From assembly GCA_903896015.1 (NCBI GenBank), contig CAITWF010000048.1, positions 39,031 to 103,030 of the forward strand: a stretch of 64,000 bases of DNA, written 5' to 3'. The DNA is from an uncultured Opitutia bacterium (GTDB taxonomy: Bacteria > Verrucomicrobiota > Verrucomicrobiia > Opitutales > Opitutaceae). The notes beneath the pieces were generated by a model that saw nothing but the letters and a program-made list of their open reading frames with translations, was not told the origin of the DNA and made no database searches. Shown piece after piece: positions 8,233-16,832 of the stretch. How positions within the stretch are numbered: the stretch's first letter is position 1; the number at the start of each line of letters is the position of its first letter. The position numbers and the translations under genes are program-made.

Positions 8233-9765
8233 CTAAGGCCGGAAATCTTTCATCCACTCTAGTTCCGCCCAGGTCGCAATCGGCGGCTGGGCCGCTCCCG
8301 GGGTGGAGCGGCCCGTTTCGATATAATGCCGCATCAGGCCGCCCAGCCGCTGCACGATGTCGGGGTGATCGGCGGCAACGTTTTGCTGCTCCGCCGGGTC
8401 GCGCGTGAGGTCATAGAGTTGATATTTGGGCAGCGTGCTCAAGTCAGTCGCGGGGACTTTCAGCCATTCGCTCGGGTTGGGCGTCGGCGAACTCCAGCCG
8501 CCCGAGCCGGGCCAGAGCAAGAGCTTCCAAGTGCCTTGACGAATGGTGAATCGACCTTCGCCCGAGTGATGAACGAGCGCCTCGCGAAGCGGTTTCGCGG
8601 GCCGTTCGCCGCGCAGCAGCGGCGCGAAACTCACACTGTCCTCGGCGGCCGCAGCCGGCACCTCCGCGCCCAGCAAATCGGCGCACGTTGCGAAAAAGTC
8701 CAGCTGCCCAATCAACTCGCCTGACTGGGTGCCGCGTGGCACGTGTCCCGGCCAGCGCACGAGGAACGGGATGCGGTGGCCGCCCTCGAACAAGTCGGAC
8801 TTGTAGCCGCGGTAGCCGTCGCTCGGGTCGTGATTAATCGCTTTGAGCTCCGCGAGGCCGGCGGCGGGCGCGAAGCCATTGTCGGATGTGGCGACGACGA
8901 TCGTATTGGCGGCGAGTCCGCTTTTTTCGAGCGCGGCGAGGATGCGACCGATGTCAGCGTCGACTTGCGAAACAAAATCGCCGTAGACCGTGGTGTGAGT
9001 CGAGCCCGCGAATTCGCGCGTTGGCAGCAACGGTGTATGTGGGGCCGCGAGCGCAAGGTAGAGAAAGAAAGGCTGGTCTGGGTGAGTCGCACGCTCGGAG
9101 AGATAATCGATCGTTTTTTCAACCAATCGCGGTTCGACTTGCTCCATCTGAAAATCCGGACTGATCACGCCCGCGCGCCAGAGTCTGGGCGGCGGGCTGT
9201 TGCCGATTTTGCCGGTGGGCAGGCTGGCCGCGCGATCGTTGGCGAGCCACACATAGGGGGGCATGTCGAGCGAGGCGGTGATTCCGGAAAATCGGTCGAA
9301 GCCGCGCGCGGTCGGGCCGCCGCCGAACGGTTTTGAAAAATCAACGTCGTCGGGATTCGGCCCGCTTTTCGCCCAGTCGACGCCAAGGTGCCACTTGCCG
9401 AACATCGCGGTGGCATAGCCATTCGCGCGCAGAAAAGCCGGCAGCGTGACGCGTCCCGGTTCGATCAAGCTGCGCTCGTAGCCATTGACGACGCCGCGCT
9501 TCAACGTGCCTCGCCACGCGTAGCGCCCGGTGAGAAGGGCATAGCGACTCGGCGTGCAGAGCGAGGACGCAGCGTGGGCGTCGGTGAAGCGCAGTCCCTC
9601 CGTCGCGAGCCGATCGAGGTGGGGGGTGCGCCAGGCGCTTTGCGGATTGTAGCACGACACGTCGCCCATCCCGAGGTCGTCGGCGAGAATGAAGACGATG
9701 TTGGGCGGTGCGGCGCGGAGCGCGCCGGTGAAAGCGAGTAGCAGAAAAATCCAGCGGCGTGTCAT
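8233..9765 (-). CDS. Type I sulfatase (arylsulfatase family), exported
   Basis: The 510-residue enzyme has a signal peptide (about 1-18) and the alkaline-phosphatase-like sulfatase fold. The motif CTPSR (Cys70 to Arg74) followed by ALLTGRY is the formylglycine signature, with Cys70 the residue oxidised by the sulfatase-maturation enzyme. The metal-site Asp pair sits in ILADDLG (29-30), and a second metal site in VVATSDNGF. It should remove sulfate esters from a polysaccharide or oligosaccharide in the periplasm or outside the cell. No maturation enzyme is encoded in the window. It is the last gene of a tightly spaced minus-strand unit that also holds lyase-like proteins (gap of 15 bases), so its substrate is probably a sulfated glycan. 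Confidence 0.95.
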   Translation of the reverse strand: MTRRWIFLLLAFTGALRAAPPNIVFILADDLGMGDVSCYNPQSAWRTPHLDRLATEGLRFTDAHAASSLCTPSRYALLTGRYAWRGTLKRGVVNGYERSLIEPGRVTLPAFLRANGYATAMFGKWHLGVDWAKSGPNPDDVDFSKPFGGGPTARGFDRFSGITASLDMPPYVWLANDRAASLPTGKIGNSPPPRLWRAGVISPDFQMEQVEPRLVEKTIDYLSERATHPDQPFFLYLALAAPHTPLLPTREFAGSTHTTVYGDFVSQVDADIGRILAALEKSGLAANTIVVATSDNGFAPAAGLAELKAINHDPSDGYRGYKSDLFEGGHRIPFLVRWPGHVPRGTQSGELIGQLDFFATCADLLGAEVPAAAAEDSVSFAPLLRGERPAKPLREALVHHSGEGRFTIRQGTWKLLLWPGSGGWSSPTPNPSEWLKVPATDLSTLPKYQLYDLTRDPAEQQNVAADHPDIVQRLGGLMRHYIETGRSTPGAAQPPIATWAELEWMKDFRP

Positions 9766-9780
9766 CGGAGAAAGTTTGCC

Positions 9781-10677
9781 TCAACGTTTTTTCGCCTTGG
9801 CTCCCGACTGCATGAACGCGAACACGCGGTCCGCCGCTTCGAGCGCCGCTTGGTCGCCGTGAATCAGGCCGTAGAGTGTGAACGCTTGCACGACCTCGCC
9901 ATAGTTCACGGATTTCGCTTCGCCGGTGAAGGGCGAGGCTTCCTTGCCGACGCCGGTGCGGGTGTTGCCGGTGACGTCGATTTCGCCGGTTGGTTTGACG
10001 CGCGAGAGTTGCCATTTCATCGCGGCGGGAAGCACCGCCTCGAATTCCGGGATAGACACGTGGAGCCCGAGCACGGAGCCGAAGAGGATCGAAACGACAT
10101 TGTAGCTCGAGTCGCGCCCGCCGTTTTCGATGAAGACGCCTTCTGGATCGCGCAGGGTTATCGCGTGGGCGATCAATTTCTTGGAGGTGGCGATCAACTG
10201 CTCGTCGTGGAGCACGACGCCGCAGGTGCCGAACGCCTTGGCGGCGATCACGATGCGGTTCACGGCGTGGCTGCTATCTTCGATGATGTGATCGTAGCCG
10301 GCCAGAATGAAGGCGCACGCGCGGCGCATCTTCGGTTCGAGCGCCACGATGCGATCATGGAAATGCGCCTCATGCGGCGACTCGCGAATGATGAGAACCA
10401 TACGACCGCATTCCTGAAGAAAGAAAAACGCGGTCTCTACGGCCGCGCCGATCGGCTTGGCGCTTTTGCCATTCGGGCGGTCGTTGGCTTCGAAACCGCC
10501 GTCGGTGCGCTGATGGGCGAAGGTCGCTTCGACGCCACGCCACGCCTGGTCGGCGCGCGCAAGATCGTCGACGACGACGCCGGCGAAAACCCCGCGGCAA
10601 CTGCCGCGCTGTGTTCCCGCTTCAATCCACGCGTTCATGATGTGGTTGCTGCCGGTGAAGCCGTGTTCGTCGGGCAT
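9781..10677 (-). CDS. Alpha-helical protein of the lyase/sulfatase unit, function unknown
   Basis: The 298-residue frame from the ATG at 10677 is almost all helical and looks like a glycan-active alpha/alpha-toroid domain (motifs GFTGSNHIMNAWIEAGTQRG, QRTDGGFEANDRPNGKS, FIENGGRDSSYNVVSILFG). I do not recognise a named family. The ATG is doubtful: the same frame is clearly coding upstream to about 10794 (LTEYELLRQIPRERLLALYGD just before it, and a signal-peptide-like SIVCGALSAAETA before that), but no ATG, GTG or TTG occurs there. Either a start was lost, a rare start such as CTG at 10792-10794 is used, or a frameshift joins it to the preceding gene, whose frame overlaps it by 56 bases. It is followed after 15 bases by the sulfatase. 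Confidence 0.65.
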   Translation of the reverse strand: MPDEHGFTGSNHIMNAWIEAGTQRGSCRGVFAGVVVDDLARADQAWRGVEATFAHQRTDGGFEANDRPNGKSAKPIGAAVETAFFFLQECGRMVLIIRESPHEAHFHDRIVALEPKMRRACAFILAGYDHIIEDSSHAVNRIVIAAKAFGTCGVVLHDEQLIATSKKLIAHAITLRDPEGVFIENGGRDSSYNVVSILFGSVLGLHVSIPEFEAVLPAAMKWQLSRVKPTGEIDVTGNTRTGVGKEASPFTGEAKSVNYGEVVQAFTLYGLIHGDQAALEAADRVFAFMQSGAKAKKR

Positions 10678-12337
10678 GTCGCCGTAGAGCGCGAGCAGCC
10701 GCTCGCGCGGGATTTGGCGGAGAAGTTCGTATTCGGTCAGTTTCGTGCGGGCTGTTTCGGCGGCAGATAGCGCGCCGCAGACGATTGAGGCCAGCCACCG
10801 GCTCGACGCCGTCGAGTTTTCCGCCGTGACGAAATGCGAGTTCGAGCGCCACCGGCACGTCGTCGGTACCAGTGATCGAAATCGCGAGAGTGAATCTGCC
10901 GCTCGTCTCCGTCACTTCGACGGTCGCCTCGTAATGCTGAACGTTGCTTTGTACTCGAGCGGCGCGGCTATCCGTGGCCAGCGTGCCGTTTGGCGCCATC
11001 CGGACGTGCTCGCCGTTGGCGATCTGCTCGGCGCTGAACGGCTGGAAATACGGGCCATCGAGTTTTTGCCGCAGCACATAGCGCCCGCCGCGCACGACGA
11101 GATCGTCGCTCGCGAACTGGCCCTTGCCGAAGAACGCGCCCGCAAGGCGGACGGCTTCGAGCGCAGCGGCGCCTTTGCGAAATGAAAACAGCGTGGTGTT
11201 GGCCGCGAGCACGGTGCCGCTGACGGTGCCACGGCGGATGCGGGCGAGGTTTGAGTAGGAAAACGTTTTCGCGTAGTCGGTCGGAAGCGCTGCGTCGGTC
11301 GGCAGCGCGCTTTTCAGTTCGGGCTCGGTGAGAAAGGCGGCGAGTTCGCCGGTGAGTTGCGGGCGTGCGTTGCGCTCGATCTCTCGTGCCATGGCCGCGA
11401 ATCGGCCGTTACCGTCGCGCAGGGCGAGAAATCGGTAAGAATAGTAGTAGCGCGCCATGCTACCGCGTTGATAGCGATCCTGGCGGCGCGAGGCTTCGGT
11501 GACGACTTCGCCGTCGGGATGCACGTAGTAGAGGGTCATCTCCAGATTGCGTCGCACCGGCTCTAGCAACGCCGGCCGATCGAGGAGGCGTGAAACGTTA
11601 AGCAGCGCGCGGTCGACGACCGGTGAGTAGACCGAGGTGCTCTTTTCGGTGAACTGACCGTCGGGATCGAGATCGATGCCTTCAGCGAGCCACTGATCGA
11701 TGCGCGCCAAAAGTTTCGGGTGGGGAAACAGCGAATGGATCGAGGCGAGTCCGCCGCAGACCACCCAGCGATGATTCGGCGTGTGCACGCCGCCCGTGGC
11801 GAGGGCGTCGCCGGCCTTGACGATGAACTTGGCAAGTTCGTCGGCGACGGACGTGAATTCCGGCGCGCGGCTGGCGCGGAGCAGGCGATAGGCGGGGCAG
11901 AGCGCCTCGAGGCAAAACGCCGTGTCGGGTGGCGAATGAAAATTAGTCTCGGGCAAATCGGTGGTGCCGTCGTCATGCTGTGCGACGAGCAGGTAGCCCG
12001 CGGCGAGGCGCAGCGGTTCGGCGATCTCGGCGGAGCGAAAATACTTGGAGTCGCGCGCGCTGATCGCACTGGCGACCGCGGCAACGAAACCTGAAGTGGC
12101 GCGCGCGAGGTGGATGCCGAATTCGTTGGGTATGCCCCCAAGCCAGCGATGACCGGCGCGCCTTTCCTGAGCGGCGAGTTGCGCGGGAATCGACGCGTCA
12201 TTGGCGCGGATGAGTTCGCGTAAGAGTGAATCGGTCTCGGTCGGAGCGGGACGAGCGTCAGCGCCAAATGCCTTGAATCCGATCGCGCCGAGACCGGCGG
12301 CGGTCACGGAGACCTTGAGAAAATTTCTGCGATGCAT
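10622..12337 (-). CDS. Tat-exported heparinase II/III-like protein, probably frame-disrupted at its end
   Basis: The 571-residue frame starts with a Tat signal (RRNFLKVSVTAAGLGAIG). Then comes an alpha-helical barrel (about 40-380, with NHRWVVCGGLASI and DLDPDGQFTEKSTSVYSPVVD) and a beta-sandwich (about 390-520, with VEVTETSGRFTLAISITGTD and LAFRHGGKLDGVEP). This is the layout of heparinase II/III-type and alginate-type polysaccharide lyases. After about residue 515 the reading becomes Arg-rich and unlike protein (LRRAICRRNSPHETDRIRTS), while the frame of the next gene becomes protein-like at the same place. That points to a frameshift or lost segment near 10780-10800, either real or a sequencing error. 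The start at 12337 gives a normal Tat signal; an ATG 12 codons upstream is less likely. Substrate unknown. Confidence 0.7.
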   Translation of the reverse strand: MHRRNFLKVSVTAAGLGAIGFKAFGADARPAPTETDSLLRELIRANDASIPAQLAAQERRAGHRWLGGIPNEFGIHLARATSGFVAAVASAISARDSKYFRSAEIAEPLRLAAGYLLVAQHDDGTTDLPETNFHSPPDTAFCLEALCPAYRLLRASRAPEFTSVADELAKFIVKAGDALATGGVHTPNHRWVVCGGLASIHSLFPHPKLLARIDQWLAEGIDLDPDGQFTEKSTSVYSPVVDRALLNVSRLLDRPALLEPVRRNLEMTLYYVHPDGEVVTEASRRQDRYQRGSMARYYYSYRFLALRDGNGRFAAMAREIERNARPQLTGELAAFLTEPELKSALPTDAALPTDYAKTFSYSNLARIRRGTVSGTVLAANTTLFSFRKGAAALEAVRLAGAFFGKGQFASDDLVVRGGRYVLRQKLDGPYFQPFSAEQIANGEHVRMAPNGTLATDSRAARVQSNVQHYEATVEVTETSGRFTLAISITGTDDVPVALELAFRHGGKLDGVEPVAGLNRLRRAICRRNSPHETDRIRTSPPNPARAAARALRRHARRTRLHRQQPHHERVD

Positions 12338-12373
12338 GAGCAGGGAGACGGGTGGGGTGCGGGGCGGATGCAA

Positions 12374-14293
12374 CTATTCTTCGCGGCGAATGCCTTTTTC
12401 AAAATTCAGCAGCAGCCGTCTGCCGCCAAATTCGATCGTTATGCTCTGTGGTTGGCGAACCGTCCGGGCGTAGGGCGAATCGTGGCGGGAAAAATCGGAA
12501 TTCTGGAGGACGCCATTGACGCGAAAATCTTTTTGATAAGCCAGCTTCAGCTGGCGCGACCCGGTGCCGTAGGTGAGGACGCTTTCGCGGTAAGTGAACA
12601 CGTTGCGGTCAACGCGGCGGACAAAGGCATCGAAATCGCCGTCGCGACCGGCCGATCCGAGCTCACAAGCCCACGCGGTGTCGCGCCCTACCTGTATAAG
12701 ATCGTCGGTGGAGTTGGCGCGATAGGTGAGCGGGCTGGCGCCGATCAGCGCGACATAAACGTCGCCGTGTTTTCCATAGGCGCGCGAGCCTCGCAGCTCG
12801 ATTCGATCGAAGCGGGCCTGCGGAAAATAGGCGTGAGTGAAAAGATTTGGGCCGTTTTCGCCGAGTGACGTGCGCGTGGGCACGCGGTAGATTTGCAGGC
12901 AGACGTTTTCGTGCTGCGCAGCGTCCGGCAGGCGGCCCGGACCCATCCAGTAACTGGGATCAGTGTCGGGTGACTTGCCTTTGCGGGGCACCGGCGGATG
13001 CGCGGTGAAGACGCTCAGCCGATTCGACAAGGTCGCGCTCCAAACGTGGTGTTGGTCGTTGAGCGTGCCCGGATGATAGCGCTGGACGCTGGCCAACAGA
13101 AAGTCGGGCGTGCGGTAGGTGTAGGTGTTGGCGCGCTGGAGCACGGTCGCATTGGACCAGGGATCGAGCACGCGGGTGATCGTGGGCAGCAGGCCGGTGC
13201 GGCGCAGAAGGAAAAAATCCACTGAGCGAAGGTCGTGCAGGAACGAGTTGGAGAATAGATGTTTTTTTTCGACGTAGCGCATCGTCTCGTCGATCACCTC
13301 CGGATTGGTAAATGCCTCCATGCCCCATTGGAGCATGATGCGTGAGTCCTCGGTGCCGGCGAGTTGCTCGGCAGGGAGTTCGGCTAGATCGAGGCCTTGG
13401 GAGGCTTTGATGATGGTTGGCGAGACATCGCGCCCGATCGCTTCGATTACGGAGGGAACTTGGTAGCGTTCGCGAAAGAGAAAGATGCCATCCATCCGCC
13501 GGCCATCGGGGATCGGAAGATCGAAGCCCCAAATATTTTGGATGATGCCTCGCATCGAGTTGCCCTCTTCGCCGCTTCTACGATTCCGGTCGTAGGCCCG
13601 GCCCATTGTGGAGACGAAGGTTCCGCGATGGGATTGCGTCGCGACGTCGAACAGCAGCAGGTCGAGGATGATTTTGCTCTTCGTGACGATCTCCGCGTCG
13701 TTGCTGAAATCGATCAGATTGCAGAGCGGGGCGACGTCCTCGACATAGTAAACGTTGGAATACCACTCGGAGAACCCATAGCGCCAGCGCTGCTCAAGCC
13801 AGGTGAGGACGCGCCGGCGTGCATCGGTCATGTGCGCACGGCCGGTGCGGCCATCGCGCGTGAAGACCTGCTCCGGGAATTTCTGACCGACGAGATATTC
13901 GGCGGAGGCGTAGAGGATTTGATGGTTTTCGCTCCAATAGCAGTGCCCGTCCTCCCCGGGCTGATCCATCCAATAGCGGAGGTTGAAAATCGCAGCGTGG
14001 ATTTTTGCGAGGTTCACCGCGTCGATCGCTTGGCTGTGGCGATAGACGATGCGAATGAGCGGGGCCATGCGGAAGTCTTCGAGTTGCTCGAGCGTGCCCT
14101 CAAGGTTGGCCCAATCGACCGGTCGGCCCTGCTGCGCGTCGACCAAGTCGTCGTGAACGTTGATTTTCCGTCCCTTCGTTGTGTCCGGCAGAATCGGAAT
14201 TCGGCGGTGCCTCGCGACATCACGCACCACTGATGCGACCAACAGCAGCGCCACGAGCGCAAACAAGGCGAGAACGCGCCGCCGGGTGATCAT
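12374..14293 (-). CDS. Exported or membrane-anchored lyase-like protein of unknown family
   Basis: The 639-residue protein has an N-terminal membrane anchor or uncleaved signal (ITRRRVLALFALVALLLVASVV). A helical half (about 60-380: LIRIVYRHSQAIDAVNLAKI, GHCYWSENHQILYASAEYL, RWRYGFSEWYSNVYYVEDVA) is followed by a beta-rich half (about 400-639: HPGTLNDQHHVWSATLSNRL, YGKHGDVYVALIGAS). An alpha/alpha barrel followed by beta sheets, with conserved His, Asn, Tyr and Trp, is the usual layout of polysaccharide lyases, but I cannot assign a family. It is the first gene of the minus-strand unit ending with the sulfatase (36 bases to the next gene). The LacI-type operator at 14512-14526 lies about 220 bases upstream. 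The start at 14293 is preferred over the open frame to 14419, which adds a leader of ordinary polar sequence before the anchor. Confidence 0.72.
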   Translation of the reverse strand: MITRRRVLALFALVALLLVASVVRDVARHRRIPILPDTTKGRKINVHDDLVDAQQGRPVDWANLEGTLEQLEDFRMAPLIRIVYRHSQAIDAVNLAKIHAAIFNLRYWMDQPGEDGHCYWSENHQILYASAEYLVGQKFPEQVFTRDGRTGRAHMTDARRRVLTWLEQRWRYGFSEWYSNVYYVEDVAPLCNLIDFSNDAEIVTKSKIILDLLLFDVATQSHRGTFVSTMGRAYDRNRRSGEEGNSMRGIIQNIWGFDLPIPDGRRMDGIFLFRERYQVPSVIEAIGRDVSPTIIKASQGLDLAELPAEQLAGTEDSRIMLQWGMEAFTNPEVIDETMRYVEKKHLFSNSFLHDLRSVDFFLLRRTGLLPTITRVLDPWSNATVLQRANTYTYRTPDFLLASVQRYHPGTLNDQHHVWSATLSNRLSVFTAHPPVPRKGKSPDTDPSYWMGPGRLPDAAQHENVCLQIYRVPTRTSLGENGPNLFTHAYFPQARFDRIELRGSRAYGKHGDVYVALIGASPLTYRANSTDDLIQVGRDTAWACELGSAGRDGDFDAFVRRVDRNVFTYRESVLTYGTGSRQLKLAYQKDFRVNGVLQNSDFSRHDSPYARTVRQPQSITIEFGGRRLLLNFEKGIRREE

Positions 14294-14638
14294 GATGGGG
14301 AGCGCGCAATCCGCTGATAGGTGGATTGCGTCCGATTCAGCCGGCTTGATTCGAAATGAGTCACGAAGGGTGGAGGCAGGATGAGAGTAAATTGGCCCGT
14401 CAATTTTTCTGACGGGCACTGAGGGGATTTGATTGGGAGGTGGCCCAGCTAACCGGTCGGGCGTTCAGCCCCATGTTCTTTCGGGTTTGGGCAACATCAA
14501 GTTCCACCACGGTGCAAGCGTTGCACTGGGCCTGCGTTGGGGGCGCGCGCAGATGAAATTTGTTCGACCTGCGCAATTTTGAACTGACATCAGACTGCAC
14601 GGGGATGTGATCGCAGGCATTGCTCCACCTCCGCGCTG
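14294..14638. other. Divergent intergenic region with operator and leader hairpin
   Basis: This 345-base gap separates the minus-strand lyase unit from the plus-strand TPR gene. It holds the LacI-type palindrome at 14512-14526. It also holds a perfect 8-bp hairpin, GCCCGTCA (14395-14402) with TGACGGGC (14410-14417), inside what would be the leader of the lyase-like gene. A 66-codon open frame on the minus strand (14400-14600) shows no protein-like features. I see no clear sigma-70 promoter. Confidence 0.6.
14512..14526. promoter_or_regulatory. LacI-type operator upstream of the lyase/sulfatase unit
   Basis: The sequence GTGCAAGCGTTGCAC is a perfect palindrome about its central C. Its core TGCAAGCGTTGCA (14513-14525) is identical to the two copies flanking the lacI/TonB-receptor promoter region (22245-22257 and 22349-22361). 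LacI-family repressors bind such sites. Placement upstream of the four-gene minus-strand unit suggests repression of that unit in the absence of its inducer. Confidence 0.75.
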
Positions 14639-16801
14639 ATGATCCGCCGATTTTTTTCTCAGCTCTTTGATTCGGATCAGAAACCGGACGAGGTCGGGAC
14701 TACACCAACGTATGTGGTTTTGGCTGGCCTGGCCTTCGGCATCGCGTGGCTGACGTATTGGCCCGCGCTGTCAGGCGGCTTGCTCTGGGACGACGCCGCC
14801 CATGTGACCGCGCCCGCGCTGCGGTCGCTGCGGGGCCTTGTTCGCATTTGGGCTGAACTCGGAGCGACGCAGCAATATTATCCGACACTGCATACCGCGT
14901 TTTGGATTGAGCACCGGCTCTGGGGCGATGCCGTGATCGGCTACCATGCGATAAACTTGATGCTTCACACGGCGGCGGCGGGACTTTTTTGGGCAGTTTT
15001 GCGTGAACTGCGGATAAGGGGGGCGGGACTCGCCGCGCTGCTGTTTCTGTTTCATCCTGTCTGCGTCGAGTCGGTCGCCTGGATCTCGGAACAGAAGAAT
15101 ACGCTTTCGCTCGTGTTCTATCTGGGGTCCGCGTTGACCTACCTGAAGTTTGATCGGGAGCGTCGCGCCTGGCTCTATGCGTTCGGGCTGATCCTCTTTC
15201 TGCTGGCGCTTTCAACCAAGAGCGTCACGGCGACGCTGCCTGCTGCGCTGCTGGTAGTGATGTGGTGGAAGCACGGTGTTCTCACCTGGAAACGCGACGG
15301 ACGACCGCTGCTGCCATGGCTGATCGTGGGGGCGGGAGCCGGGCTGTTCACGGCGTGGGTTGAGCGCACGGTGATCGGCGCAAACGGCGCGGACTTTGAT
15401 CTGACGGTTGGCATGCGCATGGTTTTGGCCGGTCGCGCGCTGGCGTTCTACCTCGGCAAACTCTTCTGGCCGGTGAACCTCTCCTTCGTCTATCCCCGCT
15501 GGACGATCGATCCGGCTATTGGTTGGCAGTTGCTTTTTCCGATCGTTTGTGGGGCGGCGCTCGTGATCCTCCTCGCGCGGTTGCCGCGGCAGCGAGGGCT
15601 GGTTGCGGCGGCGCTGGTTTTTTCGGGCACACTTTTTCCGGCCCTCGGCTTCTTCAATTTGTATCCCTTCAGGTATTCCTACGTGGCGGATCATTTCCAG
15701 TATCACGCCAGCCTTGCGATTTTCGCGGCGGCGGGCGCTGGCTGGGCCGAGGGGAGTGAGGGCGTGGGGCTGCAGGCGGTTCGTTGGCGTCGCCTGATTC
15801 CAGCGGTCGCGGCATGTGGGATTTTAGCCGTTTTGGCGTTTCAGTCCCACCGCCAAAGCCCCAACTATTCCGATGTCGAGACGCTCTATTTGGCCACACT
15901 CGAGCACAACCCCGGCTGTGTCCTCGCGCATAACAACCTCGGAATGATCCTGGCGCGGCGCGGCGACTCAGCTGCGGCTATCGAGCACTTTCGCCGGGCT
16001 ATCGAGGCCAACCCGAACTACGCTGAGGCGGAAGACAATCTCGGCGGCGAGTTGGCCAAGCTCCCCGGCCGCGAACGTGAGGCGGCAGCGCACTTCGAGG
16101 CAGCCCTACGGATTCATCCGGATTTTCCCATGGCCCAGATCAACCTCGCCAACGAACTCGCGTTGATCCCGGGCCGGTGGCCGGAAGCCGAGCGGCACTT
16201 TCAGCGGGCGCTGGAATTGAAGCCGAACTATGCGAAAGCACATAACGATCTCGCGATTGGGCTGGCGCGAATTCCCGGGCGTCGCGCGGAGGCGCTCGAT
16301 CATTACGCCGCCGCGCTGCGAATCGATCCCGGTTACGCGGCTGCACGGGCCAATTTTGCCTTTGAACTTTCCCGCGATCCTGGGCGGATACGGGAAGCTC
16401 TCGATCAGTATGCGGTGGCGCTCGCGGCGGATCCCGCGCAGGCCGAGGCTCATAATAATTTCGCGAACCTGCTGGCGGGGATTCCCGGGCGACAGGCTGA
16501 GGCGATGAGCCACTACGAGGCGGCATTGCAAGTGAGAGCCGACTTCGCAGAAGCCCACAACAATCTCGCGAACGAGTTAATCAAGGACCCCGGCCGCGTT
16601 GCCCAAGCGCTGTCGCATTACGAGGCAGCCGTGCGGATAAAACCTGACTATGCAGAGGCGCACAACAATCTCGCCATCGCCTATGCGAATGAAGGCCGGA
16701 TCGAAGAAGCGGCGCGGCATTTTCAGCTGGCGATCAAAATCCGGCCAGACTTTCAGGCGGCGCGCGACAATCTGAGCCGACTGTTGGCCCCGCACCTGTG
16801 A
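14639..16801 (+). CDS. TMTC-like polytopic membrane protein with C-terminal TPR repeats
   Basis: The 720-residue protein joins a membrane domain of about ten helices (residues 20-410) to a block of TPR repeats (about 425-720). The first extracytoplasmic loop carries the acidic motif GGLLWDDAAH, as in GT-C glycosyltransferases that use lipid-linked sugars, and AWISEQKNTLS resembles eukaryotic TMTC O-mannosyltransferases. Most of the TPR units are 35 residues long instead of 34 because a turn with the pattern PGR is inserted (ARIPGRRAEAL, AGIPGRQAEAM, IKDPGRVAQAL). A protein glycosyltransferase is likely but not shown. It is strongly similar to the protein at 52348-54033 and lies 31 bases before another TMTC-like gene. 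Confidence 0.83.
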   Translation: MIRRFFSQLFDSDQKPDEVGTTPTYVVLAGLAFGIAWLTYWPALSGGLLWDDAAHVTAPALRSLRGLVRIWAELGATQQYYPTLHTAFWIEHRLWGDAVIGYHAINLMLHTAAAGLFWAVLRELRIRGAGLAALLFLFHPVCVESVAWISEQKNTLSLVFYLGSALTYLKFDRERRAWLYAFGLILFLLALSTKSVTATLPAALLVVMWWKHGVLTWKRDGRPLLPWLIVGAGAGLFTAWVERTVIGANGADFDLTVGMRMVLAGRALAFYLGKLFWPVNLSFVYPRWTIDPAIGWQLLFPIVCGAALVILLARLPRQRGLVAAALVFSGTLFPALGFFNLYPFRYSYVADHFQYHASLAIFAAAGAGWAEGSEGVGLQAVRWRRLIPAVAACGILAVLAFQSHRQSPNYSDVETLYLATLEHNPGCVLAHNNLGMILARRGDSAAAIEHFRRAIEANPNYAEAEDNLGGELAKLPGREREAAAHFEAALRIHPDFPMAQINLANELALIPGRWPEAERHFQRALELKPNYAKAHNDLAIGLARIPGRRAEALDHYAAALRIDPGYAAARANFAFELSRDPGRIREALDQYAVALAADPAQAEAHNNFANLLAGIPGRQAEAMSHYEAALQVRADFAEAHNNLANELIKDPGRVAQALSHYEAAVRIKPDYAEAHNNLAIAYANEGRIEEAARHFQLAIKIRPDFQAARDNLSRLLAPHL

Positions 16802-16832
16802 GCATCCTTCGAATCCCACGGACGGCAGAAGC

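Noticed and set aside
14400..14600. Small minus-strand open frame in the intergenic region
   Set aside because: It crosses the LacI operator, and the translation shows no signal, domain or ribosome binding site.
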